The notes under the pieces are model-generated. The model did no database searches. It was not told where the DNA came from and saw only the letters and a list, made by a program, of their open reading frames with translations. From the NCBI RefSeq assembly GCF_014205225.1, contig NZ_JACHNB010000001.1, forward strand, positions 5,313,501-5,377,500: DNA of 64,000 nt, written 5' to 3'. This document shows, one piece after another, positions 26,072-34,702 of the stretch (positions within the stretch are counted from its first letter, which is position 1; every line of letters begins with the position of its first letter). The position numbers were made by a program, and so were the translations under genes. This stretch comes from Actinoplanes octamycinicus. GTDB lineage: Bacteria; Actinomycetota; Actinomycetes; Mycobacteriales; Micromonosporaceae.

Positions 26072-27052
26072 TCAGCGGGCGATCAGCTCGTCGATCAGGT
26101 TGTCGGCCAGCCGCTGGGTGCGGGCCTCGACATGGTCCAGCGCGATCACCACCAGGCCGGCACGCTGCGCGGGCAGCCGGGCGATCTGGGCGCTCAGGCC
26201 CGCCCACAGGCCACCGTGGCGGTGCAGCGGGAAACCGGCCCGGGTCAGCACGTCGACACCCCAGCCGTACGGGAGGGGCGTGCCGTCGTCGAGCCGGCCC
26301 GCCGTGTGCATGAGGCCGGACACGCCCAGCTCGTCGTTCGCCAGGGCCTCGTTCCAGCGCATCAGGTCGGCCGCCGTCGACCAGACGCCGCAGTCACCCA
26401 GCGACAGCGGCGCCGGCGAGCCCAGCTCGGTCGGCGTGGCGCCGGGCGGGAACGGCTCCGGGCCGGGCCAGTAGCGGGTGGCGGCCATGCCGAGCGGCTC
26501 GAACAGACGCGAACGCGCGAAGTCGGGGAACGGCTCGCCGGCGATCCGTTCGACGATGACCGATAGGCAGGTGTAGCCGGGGTTGCGGTAGCTGAACGCG
26601 GTTCCCGGTGTGCTCTCCAGGCTCTCGTGCCCGCCCAGCTCGGCCAGCATGCCGGCGACGGTCCGGTCCCGCCCGGCCTTCTGGAGCGCGAAGAAATCGC
26701 CGCTCTCGGGCAGTCCGCCGGTGTGGTGGATCAGGTGCCGCACCCGCACGGTGGCCGCCCACGCCGGCAGCTCGGGGATCCAGGCGGCCAGCGCCGACTC
26801 GACGTCGAGCTTGCCCTGCCGGACGAGCAGCGCCACGCACGCGGCCGTGATCTGCTTCGACACCGACGCGACGCAGGCCGCCGCGAACGGCTCGCCGTGA
26901 CTCACGTACACCGGCGGCCCGTCCCCGTGCCGCAGCCCGACCACGACCCGGTCGCCGTCGCCGTACCCCGCCGACTCGATGAGCGCGGCGGCCCGCTCGG
27001 AAAGCCCTTGATCCACCGGCGCAGTATGGGCGGCGGCCGCGACCGGGTACAC
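26072..27052 (-). CDS. Serine hydrolase of the beta-lactamase/class C family
   Basis: A 326-residue protein, GTG start at 27052; a GTG at 27016 (VDQGLSERAA) is an equally possible start because neither has a strong ribosome site. The catalytic motif is S63-V-S-K66 (CVASVSKQITAA), the second motif is YRN in FSYRNPGYTC, and the third HGG in LHRHGGLWAG. No signal peptide is visible, so it is probably a cytoplasmic esterase or peptidase of the EstB/beta-lactamase-related group rather than a secreted beta-lactamase. HHTGGLPESGDF is typical of the family. Confidence 0.85.
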   Translation of the reverse strand: MYPVAAAAHTAPVDQGLSERAAALIESAGYGDGDRVVVGLRHGDGPPVYVSHGEPFAAACVASVSKQITAACVALLVRQGKLDVESALAAWIPELPAWAATVRVRHLIHHTGGLPESGDFFALQKAGRDRTVAGMLAELGGHESLESTPGTAFSYRNPGYTCLSVIVERIAGEPFPDFARSRLFEPLGMAATRYWPGPEPFPPGATPTELGSPAPLSLGDCGVWSTAADLMRWNEALANDELGVSGLMHTAGRLDDGTPLPYGWGVDVLTRAGFPLHRHGGLWAGLSAQIARLPAQRAGLVVIALDHVEARTQRLADNLIDELIAR

Positions 27053-27065
27053 CGATTTAAGGTGT

Positions 27066-27083
27066 CAGGCGGTGCAGGGTGAC
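27066..27083. repeat. 18-bp direct repeat, left copy
   Basis: CAGGCGGTGCAGGGTGAC here is identical to 27649-27666, which lies in the 3' end of the metallophosphoesterase gene. On the minus strand both copies encode VTLHRL followed shortly by a stop. The 565 bp between them are less GC-rich and hold one small gene, so the pair may bound an inserted or duplicated segment. Confidence 0.6.
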
Positions 27084-27254
27084 CCTGGCGCGGCGACGCT
27101 CAGGTCCATGATGAAAGACCCAGAAGTGCCCGTGCGTCTCCCCATTCGGAATGTCGCGGACCCCTGCCGAATAGATGTGGCCCATCGCCGATGCGGTTGG
27201 TCCAAAAAACGCGGCGGAGTATCGCATAGGTGACCCATCGGCCGGGGCGATGCG

Positions 27255-27557
27255 ATGCGTACAGTGGCTCCCGTGAAGATGACCTTCGACGTCGGTGTTG
27301 CCGAGCGTCACACCGTCGAGTTCTCCTTCAACAAGTTCTGGGGCAACCTGTCGATCAAGGTCGACGGCATCAACATCGTCCGTACGATCCGCTTCCAGTC
27401 GTTCAGCCTGGTGAAGAAGTACGACTTCCGGGTGGGAACGAACGAACAGCACTTCGTGACCATCGAGAAGCACAGGGCGCAGTTCTTCGCCGGTTTCCGT
27501 CCTCAGCCGGTCCATGCGTATGTGGATGGTCAGCTGGTCGCTCAGGGCGTCGCCTAG
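27255..27557 (+). CDS. Small conserved hypothetical beta-rich protein
   Basis: A 100-residue protein from ATG 27255; an internal ATG at 27279 (MTFDVGVAERHTVEF) may be the true start because the strand-rich body begins there. The sequence alternates short beta strands (HTVEFSFNKFWGNLSIKVDG; DFRVGTNEQHFVTIEKHR) with no TM segment or signal. It resembles small actinomycete proteins of unknown function. The local GC content and codon bias are lower than those of its neighbours, and 18-bp direct repeats flank the segment, suggesting acquisition. Confidence 0.65.
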   Translation: MRTVAPVKMTFDVGVAERHTVEFSFNKFWGNLSIKVDGINIVRTIRFQSFSLVKKYDFRVGTNEQHFVTIEKHRAQFFAGFRPQPVHAYVDGQLVAQGVA

Positions 27558-27636
27558 CTTGGCACTGCACCCCACATGATGTGGTGATCGGGAGTGCGCT
27601 TCTGTTCTCGGACGACGAAGAAAGCGCCGGGCCGGC

Positions 27637-28137
27637 TCAGCGGGGTGGCAGGCGGTGCAGGGTGACGTCGCTGAGCTGGCCGGCGTCGGCGGTCGCGGTC
27701 AGGTAGGTGCAGTGCGGCTGGCGGCGGCGGTCGGTCGGGGAGCCCGGGTTGAGCAGGCGCAAGCCGCCCGGCGCGGTGCTGTCCCAGGGGATGTGCGAGT
27801 GGCCGAAGACCAGCACGTCGGTGTCCGGGAAGCGGGCCGCGCAGCGCTGGTCGCGGCCGCCGGACGGGCCGGTCTCGTGCACCACCGCGAACCGCAGGCC
27901 GCCCAGCTCGGCTCGGGCCACCTCGGGCAGCCGGGCCCGCAGCGCCGCGCCGTCGTTGTTGCCGTAGCAGCCGATCAGCCGGGTGGCCCGCTGCTCCAGC
28001 GCGTCGAGCAGCGCCACGTCGACCCAGTCGCCGGCGTGCAGCACCACGTCGGCCTCGTCGACCGCGGCCCACAGTTGCGGAGGCAGGTCCCGGGCCCGCT
28101 TCGGCACATGGGTGTCGGCGATCAGCAGCAGGCGCAT
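27637..28137 (-). CDS. YfcE/MJ0936-type metallophosphoesterase
   Basis: A 166-residue single-domain phosphoesterase. Metal ligands are in IADTHVP (D-x-H), HAGDWVD (GD), GNND and the later FGHSHIP (GHxH). Members are Mn-dependent phosphodiesterases of small size. The C-terminal VTLHRLPPR lies in one copy of an 18-bp repeat whose other copy sits 580 bp downstream, so the present 3' end may not be the original one. Confidence 0.85.
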   Translation of the reverse strand: MRLLLIADTHVPKRARDLPPQLWAAVDEADVVLHAGDWVDVALLDALEQRATRLIGCYGNNDGAALRARLPEVARAELGGLRFAVVHETGPSGGRDQRCAARFPDTDVLVFGHSHIPWDSTAPGGLRLLNPGSPTDRRRQPHCTYLTATADAGQLSDVTLHRLPPR

Positions 28138-28232
28138 CCGCCCAGCCTAGGGCGGAATCGCCGGGTAACGATGTCTTTCCACGATCCGTAAGGCCGCTGT
28201 GCCGGAGGCCGGGGTTCCGGGAGGGTCGGTGC

Positions 28233-29822
28233 ATGTTCGAGCGACCCCTCAGCCGCCGCGCCTTCCTGCGCGCGGTCGGGCTCACCGGCGGCGCCGGCAC
28301 GATGTTCGCCACGATGGGTGCGCTGGGCCTGGCGCCGGCCGCCGCCGCGACGCCGCCGTTCGATCCGCCGAAGCCCGCCGACTTCCACCTCACCGGGCGC
28401 CGCCCGGGCACCGTGATCGTCCTCGGCGCCGGTATCGCCGGGCTGGTCAGCGCGTACGAGCTGGGCAAGGCGGGCTACCGGGTGACGGTCCTGGAGCCGC
28501 GTGACCGGGCCGGCGGCCGCAACCTGACCGTCCGCGGCGGCGACGAGCTGACCGACCTGCACGGCTTCCACCAGCGCGCCCGGTTCACCGCCGGGCAGTA
28601 CATGAACGCCGGCCCGGCCCGGATCGCCCCGTGGATGGTCACCCTCGACTACTGCCGGGAGCTGGGCGTGCCGGTCGAGGTGTTCACCAACGGCAACGCG
28701 GACGCGTACATCTACCACAGCTCGATGCCGGCCGGGCAGCCCGTGCGGTACCGCACCGCGAAGGCCGACACCTACGGCTACGTCAGTGAACTGCTCGCCA
28801 AGGCCACCGACCAGGGCGCCCTGGACGCCGAGCTGACCGCCGAGGACCGGGCGCGCCTGGTCGAGTTCCTCACCGACTTCGGCGATCTCGGCGAGGCCCG
28901 GGAGTACCTGGGTTCCAGCCGCCGCGGTTTCACCAGCTGGCCGGGGGAGGCCGGGGCGCCCGGCGAGATGCTCGGCGACGTGCCGGCGGCCTCGGCGGTG
29001 TTCGCCTCCGGCGTCGGCCGGCACTTCTCCTTCGAGTTCGGCTTCGACCAGGCGATGCCGATGTTCCAGCCGGTCGGTGGCATGGACCGGCTGCCGGGGG
29101 CGCTGACCCGGGCGATCGGCCCGCGGCGGATCAAGCTCGGCTGCCGGGCCACCTCGCTGATCCAGAAGGGGTCCGGCGTCACCGTCACCTACACCGACGC
29201 CACCGGCTGCGCCCACGCGATGACCGCCGACTACGTGATCGCCGCGATGCCGCCGCACCTGCTCACCGGGCTGGTCCACAACCTCGGCGCCGACGTGGTC
29301 GCCGCGCTCGGCGCGATCCGGCCGTTCTCCGCCGGGAAGATCGGCCTGGAGTACCGGTCCCGCTGGTGGGAGACCGACCACCGGATCTTCGGCGGGATCA
29401 CCGAGACCGACCTGGACCTGGCGCACGTCTGGCACCCGTCGCACGGTTATCTCGGTGACCGCGGCGTGCTGATCGGCTACTACCACTACGGCGCGACCGC
29501 CGACCGCTACTCGGCGATGTCCCCGAAGGACCGCGAGACCAGCGCCGTCACGCTCGGCGAGCGCATCTACGGCGCGAAGTACCGCACCGAGCTGGACTCG
29601 TCGTTCTCAGTGGCCTGGCGGGAGGTCCCGCACCTGCGCGCGGCCTGGCACGACTTCGCCGGCGAGTCGGCCCAGTCGCCGATCTTCAAGCCGCTGGCCG
29701 AGCCGACCGGCCGGGTGCTGTTCGCCGGCGACTGGCTGAGCAACATGGACGCCTGGCAGCACGGCGCGATCGTGGCCGCCCGCAAGGCGGTCACCACGCT
29801 GCACGCCCGTGCGCTGAAGTAG
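28233..29822 (+). CDS. Tat-exported flavin-dependent amine/L-amino-acid oxidase
   Basis: A 529-residue protein with a twin-arginine signal (RRAFLRAVGLTGGAG, cleavage near PAAAA). The FAD motif is VIVLGAGIAGLVSAYELG with VLEPRDRAGGR, as in monoamine and L-amino acid oxidases; the C-terminal FAD contact is VLFAGDWLSNMDAWQHGAI. It would oxidatively deaminate an amine or amino acid outside the cytoplasm, producing H2O2 and ammonia. Its stop abuts the stop of the convergent acetyltransferase gene. Confidence 0.9.
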   Translation: MFERPLSRRAFLRAVGLTGGAGTMFATMGALGLAPAAAATPPFDPPKPADFHLTGRRPGTVIVLGAGIAGLVSAYELGKAGYRVTVLEPRDRAGGRNLTVRGGDELTDLHGFHQRARFTAGQYMNAGPARIAPWMVTLDYCRELGVPVEVFTNGNADAYIYHSSMPAGQPVRYRTAKADTYGYVSELLAKATDQGALDAELTAEDRARLVEFLTDFGDLGEAREYLGSSRRGFTSWPGEAGAPGEMLGDVPAASAVFASGVGRHFSFEFGFDQAMPMFQPVGGMDRLPGALTRAIGPRRIKLGCRATSLIQKGSGVTVTYTDATGCAHAMTADYVIAAMPPHLLTGLVHNLGADVVAALGAIRPFSAGKIGLEYRSRWWETDHRIFGGITETDLDLAHVWHPSHGYLGDRGVLIGYYHYGATADRYSAMSPKDRETSAVTLGERIYGAKYRTELDSSFSVAWREVPHLRAAWHDFAGESAQSPIFKPLAEPTGRVLFAGDWLSNMDAWQHGAIVAARKAVTTLHARALK

Positions 29823-30353
29823 TCACCGCCACTCGGGCGCGAGGATCGCCCAGACCTGCTTGTCGTAGCGGACGCCCTGGAACGGCCAGGCTTCCCGGCG
29901 GACGCCCTCCAGCGTCATGCCGAGCCGCTCGGCGACCGCCGCGCTGCGCTTGTTGTCGGCCCGGCAGTGCCACTCGGCGCGGTGCAGGCCGCGTACCGAA
30001 AATGCCCAGTCCAGCAGCAGACCGCAAGCCTCGGTGATCCACCCGTGCCCCTCCGCGGCCGGCTCCAGCCAGCAGCCGATCTCGCACCCGCCGAAGGCGG
30101 TGTCGAAGGACGTGAACATCACCCCGCCGCGGAGCTGCCCGTCCTGCCAGATGCCGTAGAGCCGGACCCCGTCGGCGGCCTGCCGGTCGGCGTAGCGCCG
30201 CAGGGTGGCCGCGGTGTCGGGGGAGATGAACGCCGGGCCGACCCACGGGCGGATGTGCTCCCGGGCCCGGTCCAGGTGCGCGGCGAACTCCTCGGCGTGC
30301 CAGACCTCCAGCGGCGCGAGCCGGGCGCCGGCGCGCAGCGGTAGCGAGAACAT
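29823..30353 (-). CDS. GNAT N-acetyltransferase (RimJ/RimL type)
   Basis: The start is taken at ATG 30353 with GGGGAGGTACCG upstream, giving 176 residues. The fold follows RimJ/L: the HIRPWVGPAF start region, EIGCWLEPAAEGHGWITEA for the acetyl-CoA loop region, and HCRADNKRSAAVAERLGMTLEG with the conserved asparagine. It probably acetylates a ribosomal or other protein N-terminus or a small amine. It is divergent from the TetR gene across a short region with an operator-like palindrome. Confidence 0.85.
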   Translation of the reverse strand: MFSLPLRAGARLAPLEVWHAEEFAAHLDRAREHIRPWVGPAFISPDTAATLRRYADRQAADGVRLYGIWQDGQLRGGVMFTSFDTAFGGCEIGCWLEPAAEGHGWITEACGLLLDWAFSVRGLHRAEWHCRADNKRSAAVAERLGMTLEGVRREAWPFQGVRYDKQVWAILAPEWR

Positions 30354-30374
30354 CGGTACCTCCCCATTCACATA

Positions 30375-30385
30375 ACAACTGTTGT
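30375..30385. promoter_or_regulatory. Palindrome ACAACTGTTGT between GNAT and TetR genes
   Basis: A perfect 11-bp palindrome lies 20 bp before the TetR start and 22 bp before the acetyltransferase start, so one bound TetR dimer could control both divergent genes. Confidence 0.55.
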
Positions 30386-30404
30386 GGGAATGTACCGTGA
30401 GCGG

Positions 30405-30989
30405 ATGGCACGCACCAAGGGAGATCACGAGGCGCGCCGCCGCGACGTCTCCGAGGCGGTCTGGCGGGTGCTGGCCGGCAAGGGCTTCACCGGTCTCACG
30501 CTGCGCGCGGTCGCCGCCGAGCTGGGTGCCACCACCGGCCTGCTGACCCACTACTTCCCGACCAAGCAGGCCCTGGTCGGTTACGCCCTGGACATCCTGG
30601 AGCAGCGCACCCTGGGCCGCCCGCGCCGCACGGGCGGCGACGGCCTGGCCGCGTTCCGGGACGCGCTGCTGGACATCCTGCCGCTGACCGCGGCAGCCAC
30701 CGACAGCAACCGGATCTGGGTGTCCTCGTGGGACACCGCGCTCTCCGACGCCGGTCTGAGCGGCGACTACGCCCGCAAGTACGCGGCCGGCCGGGACCGG
30801 CTGCGTGACCGGGTGGCCGCCGCGCAGCAGCTCGGCGAGCTGCCGCCCGGCGACCCCGGCGCGATCGCGGCCGGCGCCCAGGCCTTCGTCCTGGGCCTGG
30901 TGGTGCAGGCCCTGTTCGACCCGGCGGCGTTCCCGCCGGAGCGGCAGGTCGCGATGCTCGACACCTACCTGGCCGCCCTCACCCGCTAG
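30405..30989 (+). CDS. TetR-family transcriptional regulator
   Basis: The start is taken at ATG 30405 (MARTKGDHEARRRDV), giving 194 residues. The N-terminal HTH reads LAGKGFTGLTLRAVAAELGATTGLLTHYFPTKQALV in segments, a standard TetR HTH (BetI/AcrR-like). The C-terminal ligand domain has a Trp-containing pocket region (RIWVSSWDTALSD). Likely represses itself and the divergent acetyltransferase through the palindrome at 30375. Confidence 0.9.
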   Translation: MARTKGDHEARRRDVSEAVWRVLAGKGFTGLTLRAVAAELGATTGLLTHYFPTKQALVGYALDILEQRTLGRPRRTGGDGLAAFRDALLDILPLTAAATDSNRIWVSSWDTALSDAGLSGDYARKYAAGRDRLRDRVAAAQQLGELPPGDPGAIAAGAQAFVLGLVVQALFDPAAFPPERQVAMLDTYLAALTR

Positions 30990-30992
30990 CGC

Positions 30993-32453
30993 CTAGTTGT
31001 CCAGGGTCACGTCGTCGAACCAGACGGTGCCGGCGTTGTCGCCGGACTTGAGGTGCAGCTGCACGGCAGCCGCGTCCGGCGGGGCGACCGTGTAGATCGC
31101 CAGCCTGGTCCAACCGGTGGTGCCCACCGGCAGCCGGGCCGACACGTCCTGGCCGATCCAGCGGCCCCGGGCGTCGAACCAGCTCAGCGCGATCTCGGTG
31201 ACCCCGGTCGCGTCCTCGCCGCGGGCCCAGGCCGCCGCGTGCCAGAACTGGCCCTGCTGGATCGGGATGATCGGGGAGATCCGCAGCGACGGCAGCCCGC
31301 TCTTGCTCCGGCCGGTGCCGGAGAACCGCACCGAGCGCCGGCCGGCGTGCGCCACCGCGTCGGTGGGCTGGGCGGCGCCGTACTGCGGCAGGTTGTCCCG
31401 CCACGGCGAGTCGTCCGGGTCGCCCTCGAAGCTGAGGTCGAGCACGTCGGCCGGCTGGTCGGCGCCGGACCAGGCGGCCCGGACCACCGAGGCGGCCGGC
31501 TTCGGGGTGCCGTCGGTGCGGTACAGGCCGTACCGGTACTGCGCCGGCATCCGGGAGACCGCCGCGTTGCTCGGGATGGCGTCGTCGGCGAAGTCGGTGA
31601 GCGTCCACGGCGCGACCGACTCGACCCCGGCGGTGGCCGCCGCCCGGAACACCCGGGCCAGGTACGCGGCCTGCTCGCCGGGGCTGCTCGCGGCGGTGCT
31701 CAGCCCGGTCTCGCCGATCACCATCGGGTCCGGCGCGGCCGCCGCCCGGGCCCGTTCCAGGTCGGGCAGCGCCTGCTCGGACGCCCCGTAGAAGTGGTAG
31801 TCGTAGTAGTCCAGCGGGGTGTCCGCCAGTTCCGCCCGGAGCCGGGCCAGGCCGTCCGGCCCGCTGTTCACCGAGACGGTCAGCGGCATCGCCGGGGCGG
31901 CCTCGCGGACCTCCGGGATCAGCCCGCGCACCCAGCGGATCGCCGGTTCGTCGTCCGGCGCCATCTCGTTCTTCAGCTCCACGGTGAGCACCCGCGGGTC
32001 GTCGGCGTACCGGCCGACCACCGCGTTCGCCCAGGTGGCACTACCGCCCGTGTCGCTGTAGCGGGACCACCAGTCGAACAGGGTGAGCTTCACGGTCATC
32101 CGGTGCGAGTCGGCGATGCTGACGAACTTGTCCAGCTTCGCCAGGTACTCCGGTTTCGGCTCGGGGAAGCCGAAGACCTGCGGGAAGACCACCACCCGCA
32201 CGTTGTCCGCACCCAGCTCGGCGGCGCGGGCCAGGTCCTCGTCGACCCGCACCGGGTTGAACCGGGTCCACATCGCCGACCAGCCGGCGTCCGACGGGTA
32301 GTAGTTGATGGTGCGTGCGGTGCGGACCGCGGCGAGGCGGTCGGCCAGCGTGGTGCCCGGATCGGCGGCGGCTGGCGCCGGCGGTGCCAGCACACCGGCG
32401 CTCAGCAGGCAGGACAGGGCCACAGCGGTGGTTTTCGAGATACGTCCGGTCAC
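30993..32453 (-). CDS. Secreted GH5-like glycoside hydrolase with C-terminal carbohydrate-binding module
   Basis: A 486-residue protein with a signal peptide (residues 1-31). Residues 40-335 form a clan GH-A TIM barrel: acid/base Glu in VELKNEMAPDD and nucleophile Glu in VIGETGLS, with YYDYHFYG between. A C-terminal jelly-roll of about 140 residues (DVLDLSFEGDPDDSPWRDN to VWFDDVTLDN) resembles a CBM4/9-type carbohydrate-binding domain. It would cleave a beta-linked plant or microbial polysaccharide outside the cell; the exact substrate is unclear. It ends only 3 bp from the TetR stop. Confidence 0.85.
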   Translation of the reverse strand: MTGRISKTTAVALSCLLSAGVLAPPAPAAADPGTTLADRLAAVRTARTINYYPSDAGWSAMWTRFNPVRVDEDLARAAELGADNVRVVVFPQVFGFPEPKPEYLAKLDKFVSIADSHRMTVKLTLFDWWSRYSDTGGSATWANAVVGRYADDPRVLTVELKNEMAPDDEPAIRWVRGLIPEVREAAPAMPLTVSVNSGPDGLARLRAELADTPLDYYDYHFYGASEQALPDLERARAAAAPDPMVIGETGLSTAASSPGEQAAYLARVFRAAATAGVESVAPWTLTDFADDAIPSNAAVSRMPAQYRYGLYRTDGTPKPAASVVRAAWSGADQPADVLDLSFEGDPDDSPWRDNLPQYGAAQPTDAVAHAGRRSVRFSGTGRSKSGLPSLRISPIIPIQQGQFWHAAAWARGEDATGVTEIALSWFDARGRWIGQDVSARLPVGTTGWTRLAIYTVAPPDAAAVQLHLKSGDNAGTVWFDDVTLDN

Positions 32454-32538
32454 GACCTCCGCTTCGTCCGCGTGCTGATCACCCCGAGTTCAAGCCGGGT
32501 GCAGACCGGGATTCGTATGGTGCCCATAGGATTTCGGC

Positions 32539-33330
32539 GTGCTGGACCGCATCGCGCTGATCTCCGACGTCCACGGCAACCTGACCGCGCTCGAGGCGGT
32601 GCTCGCCGACATCGACGCCCGTGGCATCGAGCGGATCTACAACCTCGGCGACTACGTCGGGAAGGGACCGCGTGGCCGCGAGGTGATCGAGTTGTGCCGG
32701 CAGCGGTGCGCGGTGCACGTCCGCGGCAACTGGGACGACTTCCTGCCCGACCCGGCCCGGACCGACGACAGCGAGGGGATGGCCTGGTGGCTGGCCCAGC
32801 TCGGCGAGGGCCAGGGCGAGTGGCTGCGGTCGCTGCCGTTCTGCCACGACTTCCGGCTCAGCGGGCGGTGGATCCGGCTCTTCCACGCCTCGGCGACCAG
32901 CGTCCACCACCGGGTCCGTTTCGACCACGACGAGGCGGAGTTCGCCGGCATGTTCGCCAACACCCCGGCGACCGGCCTGACCGGCCCGGCGCCCACGGTG
33001 GTCGGCTACGGCGACACGCACGATCCGTTCTACGAGGTCGGGCCGGGCGGACTGACGCTGTTCAACACCGGCAGCGTGGGCAACTCGATGGACGATCCGA
33101 CCCCGGTCTACGTCATCCTCGAAGGCGTGCTGGACAGTCCTGACCCGGCGCCGTTCGGCATCCAGTTCGTCCGGGTGCCCTATGACGCCGAGGCCGAGAT
33201 CGCGGTGGCCACCCGGATGGGGATGCCCGAGCTGGACGGCTATGTCAAGGAGATCCGGCACGGGATCTATCGCCGCCGGGTGACCCCGAGCTATCACCGT
33301 CCGGCACGGCAGGCTGTCGCTGCCGGTTAG
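32539..33330 (+). CDS. Calcineurin-like metallophosphoesterase
   Basis: A 263-residue protein starting at GTG 32539. Metal ligands appear in ISDVHGNL, NLGDYVGKGP, RGNWDD and GYGDTHDP (where GxxH is expected, GDTH here). The family includes small phosphodiesterases such as YfcE and diadenosine-tetraphosphatase-like proteins. It is divergent from the GH gene. A TTTTCGGTACG inverted repeat follows its stop. Confidence 0.83.
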   Translation: MLDRIALISDVHGNLTALEAVLADIDARGIERIYNLGDYVGKGPRGREVIELCRQRCAVHVRGNWDDFLPDPARTDDSEGMAWWLAQLGEGQGEWLRSLPFCHDFRLSGRWIRLFHASATSVHHRVRFDHDEAEFAGMFANTPATGLTGPAPTVVGYGDTHDPFYEVGPGGLTLFNTGSVGNSMDDPTPVYVILEGVLDSPDPAPFGIQFVRVPYDAEAEIAVATRMGMPELDGYVKEIRHGIYRRRVTPSYHRPARQAVAAG

Positions 33331-33335
33331 AGCGA

Positions 33336-33378
33336 TTTTCGGTACGGCCTGGGGCGCGCGCTGCCGGCGTACCGAAAA
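33336..33378. terminator. TTTTCGGTACG inverted repeat
   Basis: TTTTCGGTACG (33336-33346) and CGTACCGAAAA (33368-33378) form an 11-bp perfect stem with a 21-nt GC-rich loop just after the phosphoesterase stop. Related to the palindrome at 18999. Confidence 0.65.
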
Positions 33379-33539
33379 ATGGGGTGGCCAGGCGGCCGGA
33401 AGCGGACCGTGCCCGGCGGTCCCCGGGGCGGCCCGGGTGTCCGGCCAGTCGCTTCCACGGGGGCGACCGGGGCGCCCGGCGCGGCAGAGTGGGTCCCGTG
33501 AGGCCGGAGCGGTATCCGGCACCGTGGGAGGAGCTGACG

Positions 33540-34154
33540 ATGGTGGACTTCAAGGTGGAGATCGTGGTCCTGCCGGTCGCGGACGTGGACCGGTCGAAGG
33601 CGTTCTTCACGAAGCTGGGCTGGCGCGAGGACGTCGACTTCCAGGGCCCGGACGGGTTCCGGGTGGTGCACTTCACCCCGCCCGGCTCGGCGGCGTCGAT
33701 CATCATCGGCAGCGGTGTCACCGAGGCCGAGCCCGGATCGGCGCGCGGCGTCGTGCACTTCGTGGTCGACGACATCGAGGCGGCCCGGGCCGACCTGATC
33801 GCGCACGGTGTCGAGGTGAGCGAGGCGTTCCACGACGCGGGCGGCGTGTTCCACCACGCCGGCGGCGCCGACCGGGTGCCCGGGCCGCACCCGGACCGGC
33901 AGTCGTACGGGTCGTTCGCGTCCTTCGCCGACCCGGACGGCAACGTGTTCTTCCTGCAGGAGGTCACCAGCCGCCGCCCCGGCCGGGTCAGTCACGTGGT
34001 CTACGGCTCGGTCGCCGAGCTGGAGGCGGCCCTGCGCGACGCGGCCGCCGCCCACGGCCGGCACGAGGCCGAGGAGCTGGACGGCAAGTACGACGAGAAC
34101 TGGCCGGCCTGGTACGCCCAGCACATGGCCGAGGCCGCCGGCCTGAACGCCTGA
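33540..34154 (+). CDS. VOC-family (glyoxalase/bleomycin-resistance-like) protein
   Basis: The start at ATG 33540 has GGAGGAGCT upstream, giving 204 residues. The first 140 residues form a VOC domain: VEIVVLPVADVDRSKAFFTKLGW and SFADPDGNVFFLQEV. The C-terminal tail (about 60 residues) is helical with DENWPAWYAQHMAEAAG, a pattern found in actinomycete VOC proteins of unknown role. Possible functions are a dioxygenase, glyoxalase or binding protein. Confidence 0.85.
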   Translation: MVDFKVEIVVLPVADVDRSKAFFTKLGWREDVDFQGPDGFRVVHFTPPGSAASIIIGSGVTEAEPGSARGVVHFVVDDIEAARADLIAHGVEVSEAFHDAGGVFHHAGGADRVPGPHPDRQSYGSFASFADPDGNVFFLQEVTSRRPGRVSHVVYGSVAELEAALRDAAAAHGRHEAEELDGKYDENWPAWYAQHMAEAAGLNA

Positions 34155-34169
34155 CCCAGCGATCGTTCC

Positions 34170-34202
34170 CCGCCCCGGCGGCCGTCATCGGCCGCGGGGC
34201 GG
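34170..34202. terminator. Bidirectional hairpin terminator
   Basis: CCGCCCCGGCGGCCG and CGGCCGCGGGGCGG pair around the loop TCAT with one bulged G, between the convergent VOC and MarR genes. Confidence 0.7.
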
Positions 34203-34203
34203 C

Positions 34204-34626
34204 TCATTGATAGGGGTCGGTGATCTCGCGCAGCCGGGTGAGGGCCTGGCGGAGCTGCGTGACGCCGCGCTGCCCGAGATGCTCGGTCCACTCGGCCTCG
34301 ACCTCGGCCACGATCGCGGCGGCCACCGGGATGGCGGCCGCGCCGCGGGCCGCGATCCGGACCAGGCGGGCGCGGGCGTCGGCCGGGTCCGGCACCCGCT
34401 CGACGTAGCCGGCCCGCTCCAGCTGATCGACCAGGAAACCGGCGGACTGCTTGGTGATCTGCGCCTGCTCGGCCAGCTCGGTCAGCCGGGTGCCGTCCGG
34501 CCCGATCCGCTGGAAGACCCGCGCCTGGGCCGGGGTGAAGTCGTCGAACCCGGCCGCCGCCAGCCCGGCGAAGACCCGCGCCTCCATCGCCCGGTACGGG
34601 ATGAACAGCAGCAGTCCCAGGTTCAT
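34204..34626 (-). CDS. MarR-family transcriptional regulator
   Basis: A 140-residue regulator with the winged-helix pattern LTELAEQAQITKQSAGFLVDQLERAGYVERVPDPADARARLVRI (read in parts); the DPADARARLVR wing is typical of MarR. It is divergent from the DinB-type gene, and a 39-bp near-perfect palindrome sits between them, so it likely represses both in the absence of a small phenolic or oxidant ligand. Confidence 0.9.
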   Translation of the reverse strand: MNLGLLLFIPYRAMEARVFAGLAAAGFDDFTPAQARVFQRIGPDGTRLTELAEQAQITKQSAGFLVDQLERAGYVERVPDPADARARLVRIAARGAAAIPVAAAIVAEVEAEWTEHLGQRGVTQLRQALTRLREITDPYQ

Positions 34627-34644
34627 CCCGGTGCTCCTTGACGT

Positions 34645-34683
34645 GGTCAGAGTCTCTGACTAATTTAGTAAGAGACTCTGACC
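34645..34683. promoter_or_regulatory. 39-bp near-perfect palindrome, MarR operator candidate
   Basis: GGTCAGAGTCTCT (34645-34657) is exactly repeated in reverse complement at 34671-34683. The 13-bp centre contains a further palindrome (ACTAATTTAGT). Only one base pair of the whole 39-bp site mismatches. It lies 18 bp before the MarR start and 19 bp before the divergent DinB-type start. Confidence 0.8.
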
Positions 34684-34702
34684 ATATCAGAGGGGGTGCC
34701 GG

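Noticed and set aside
27057..27227. A 56-codon minus-strand frame between the serine hydrolase and the small hypothetical gene.
   Set aside because: It has no ribosome site, mostly overlaps the segment bounded by direct repeats, and its end is only the duplicated phosphoesterase tail; too weak to call.
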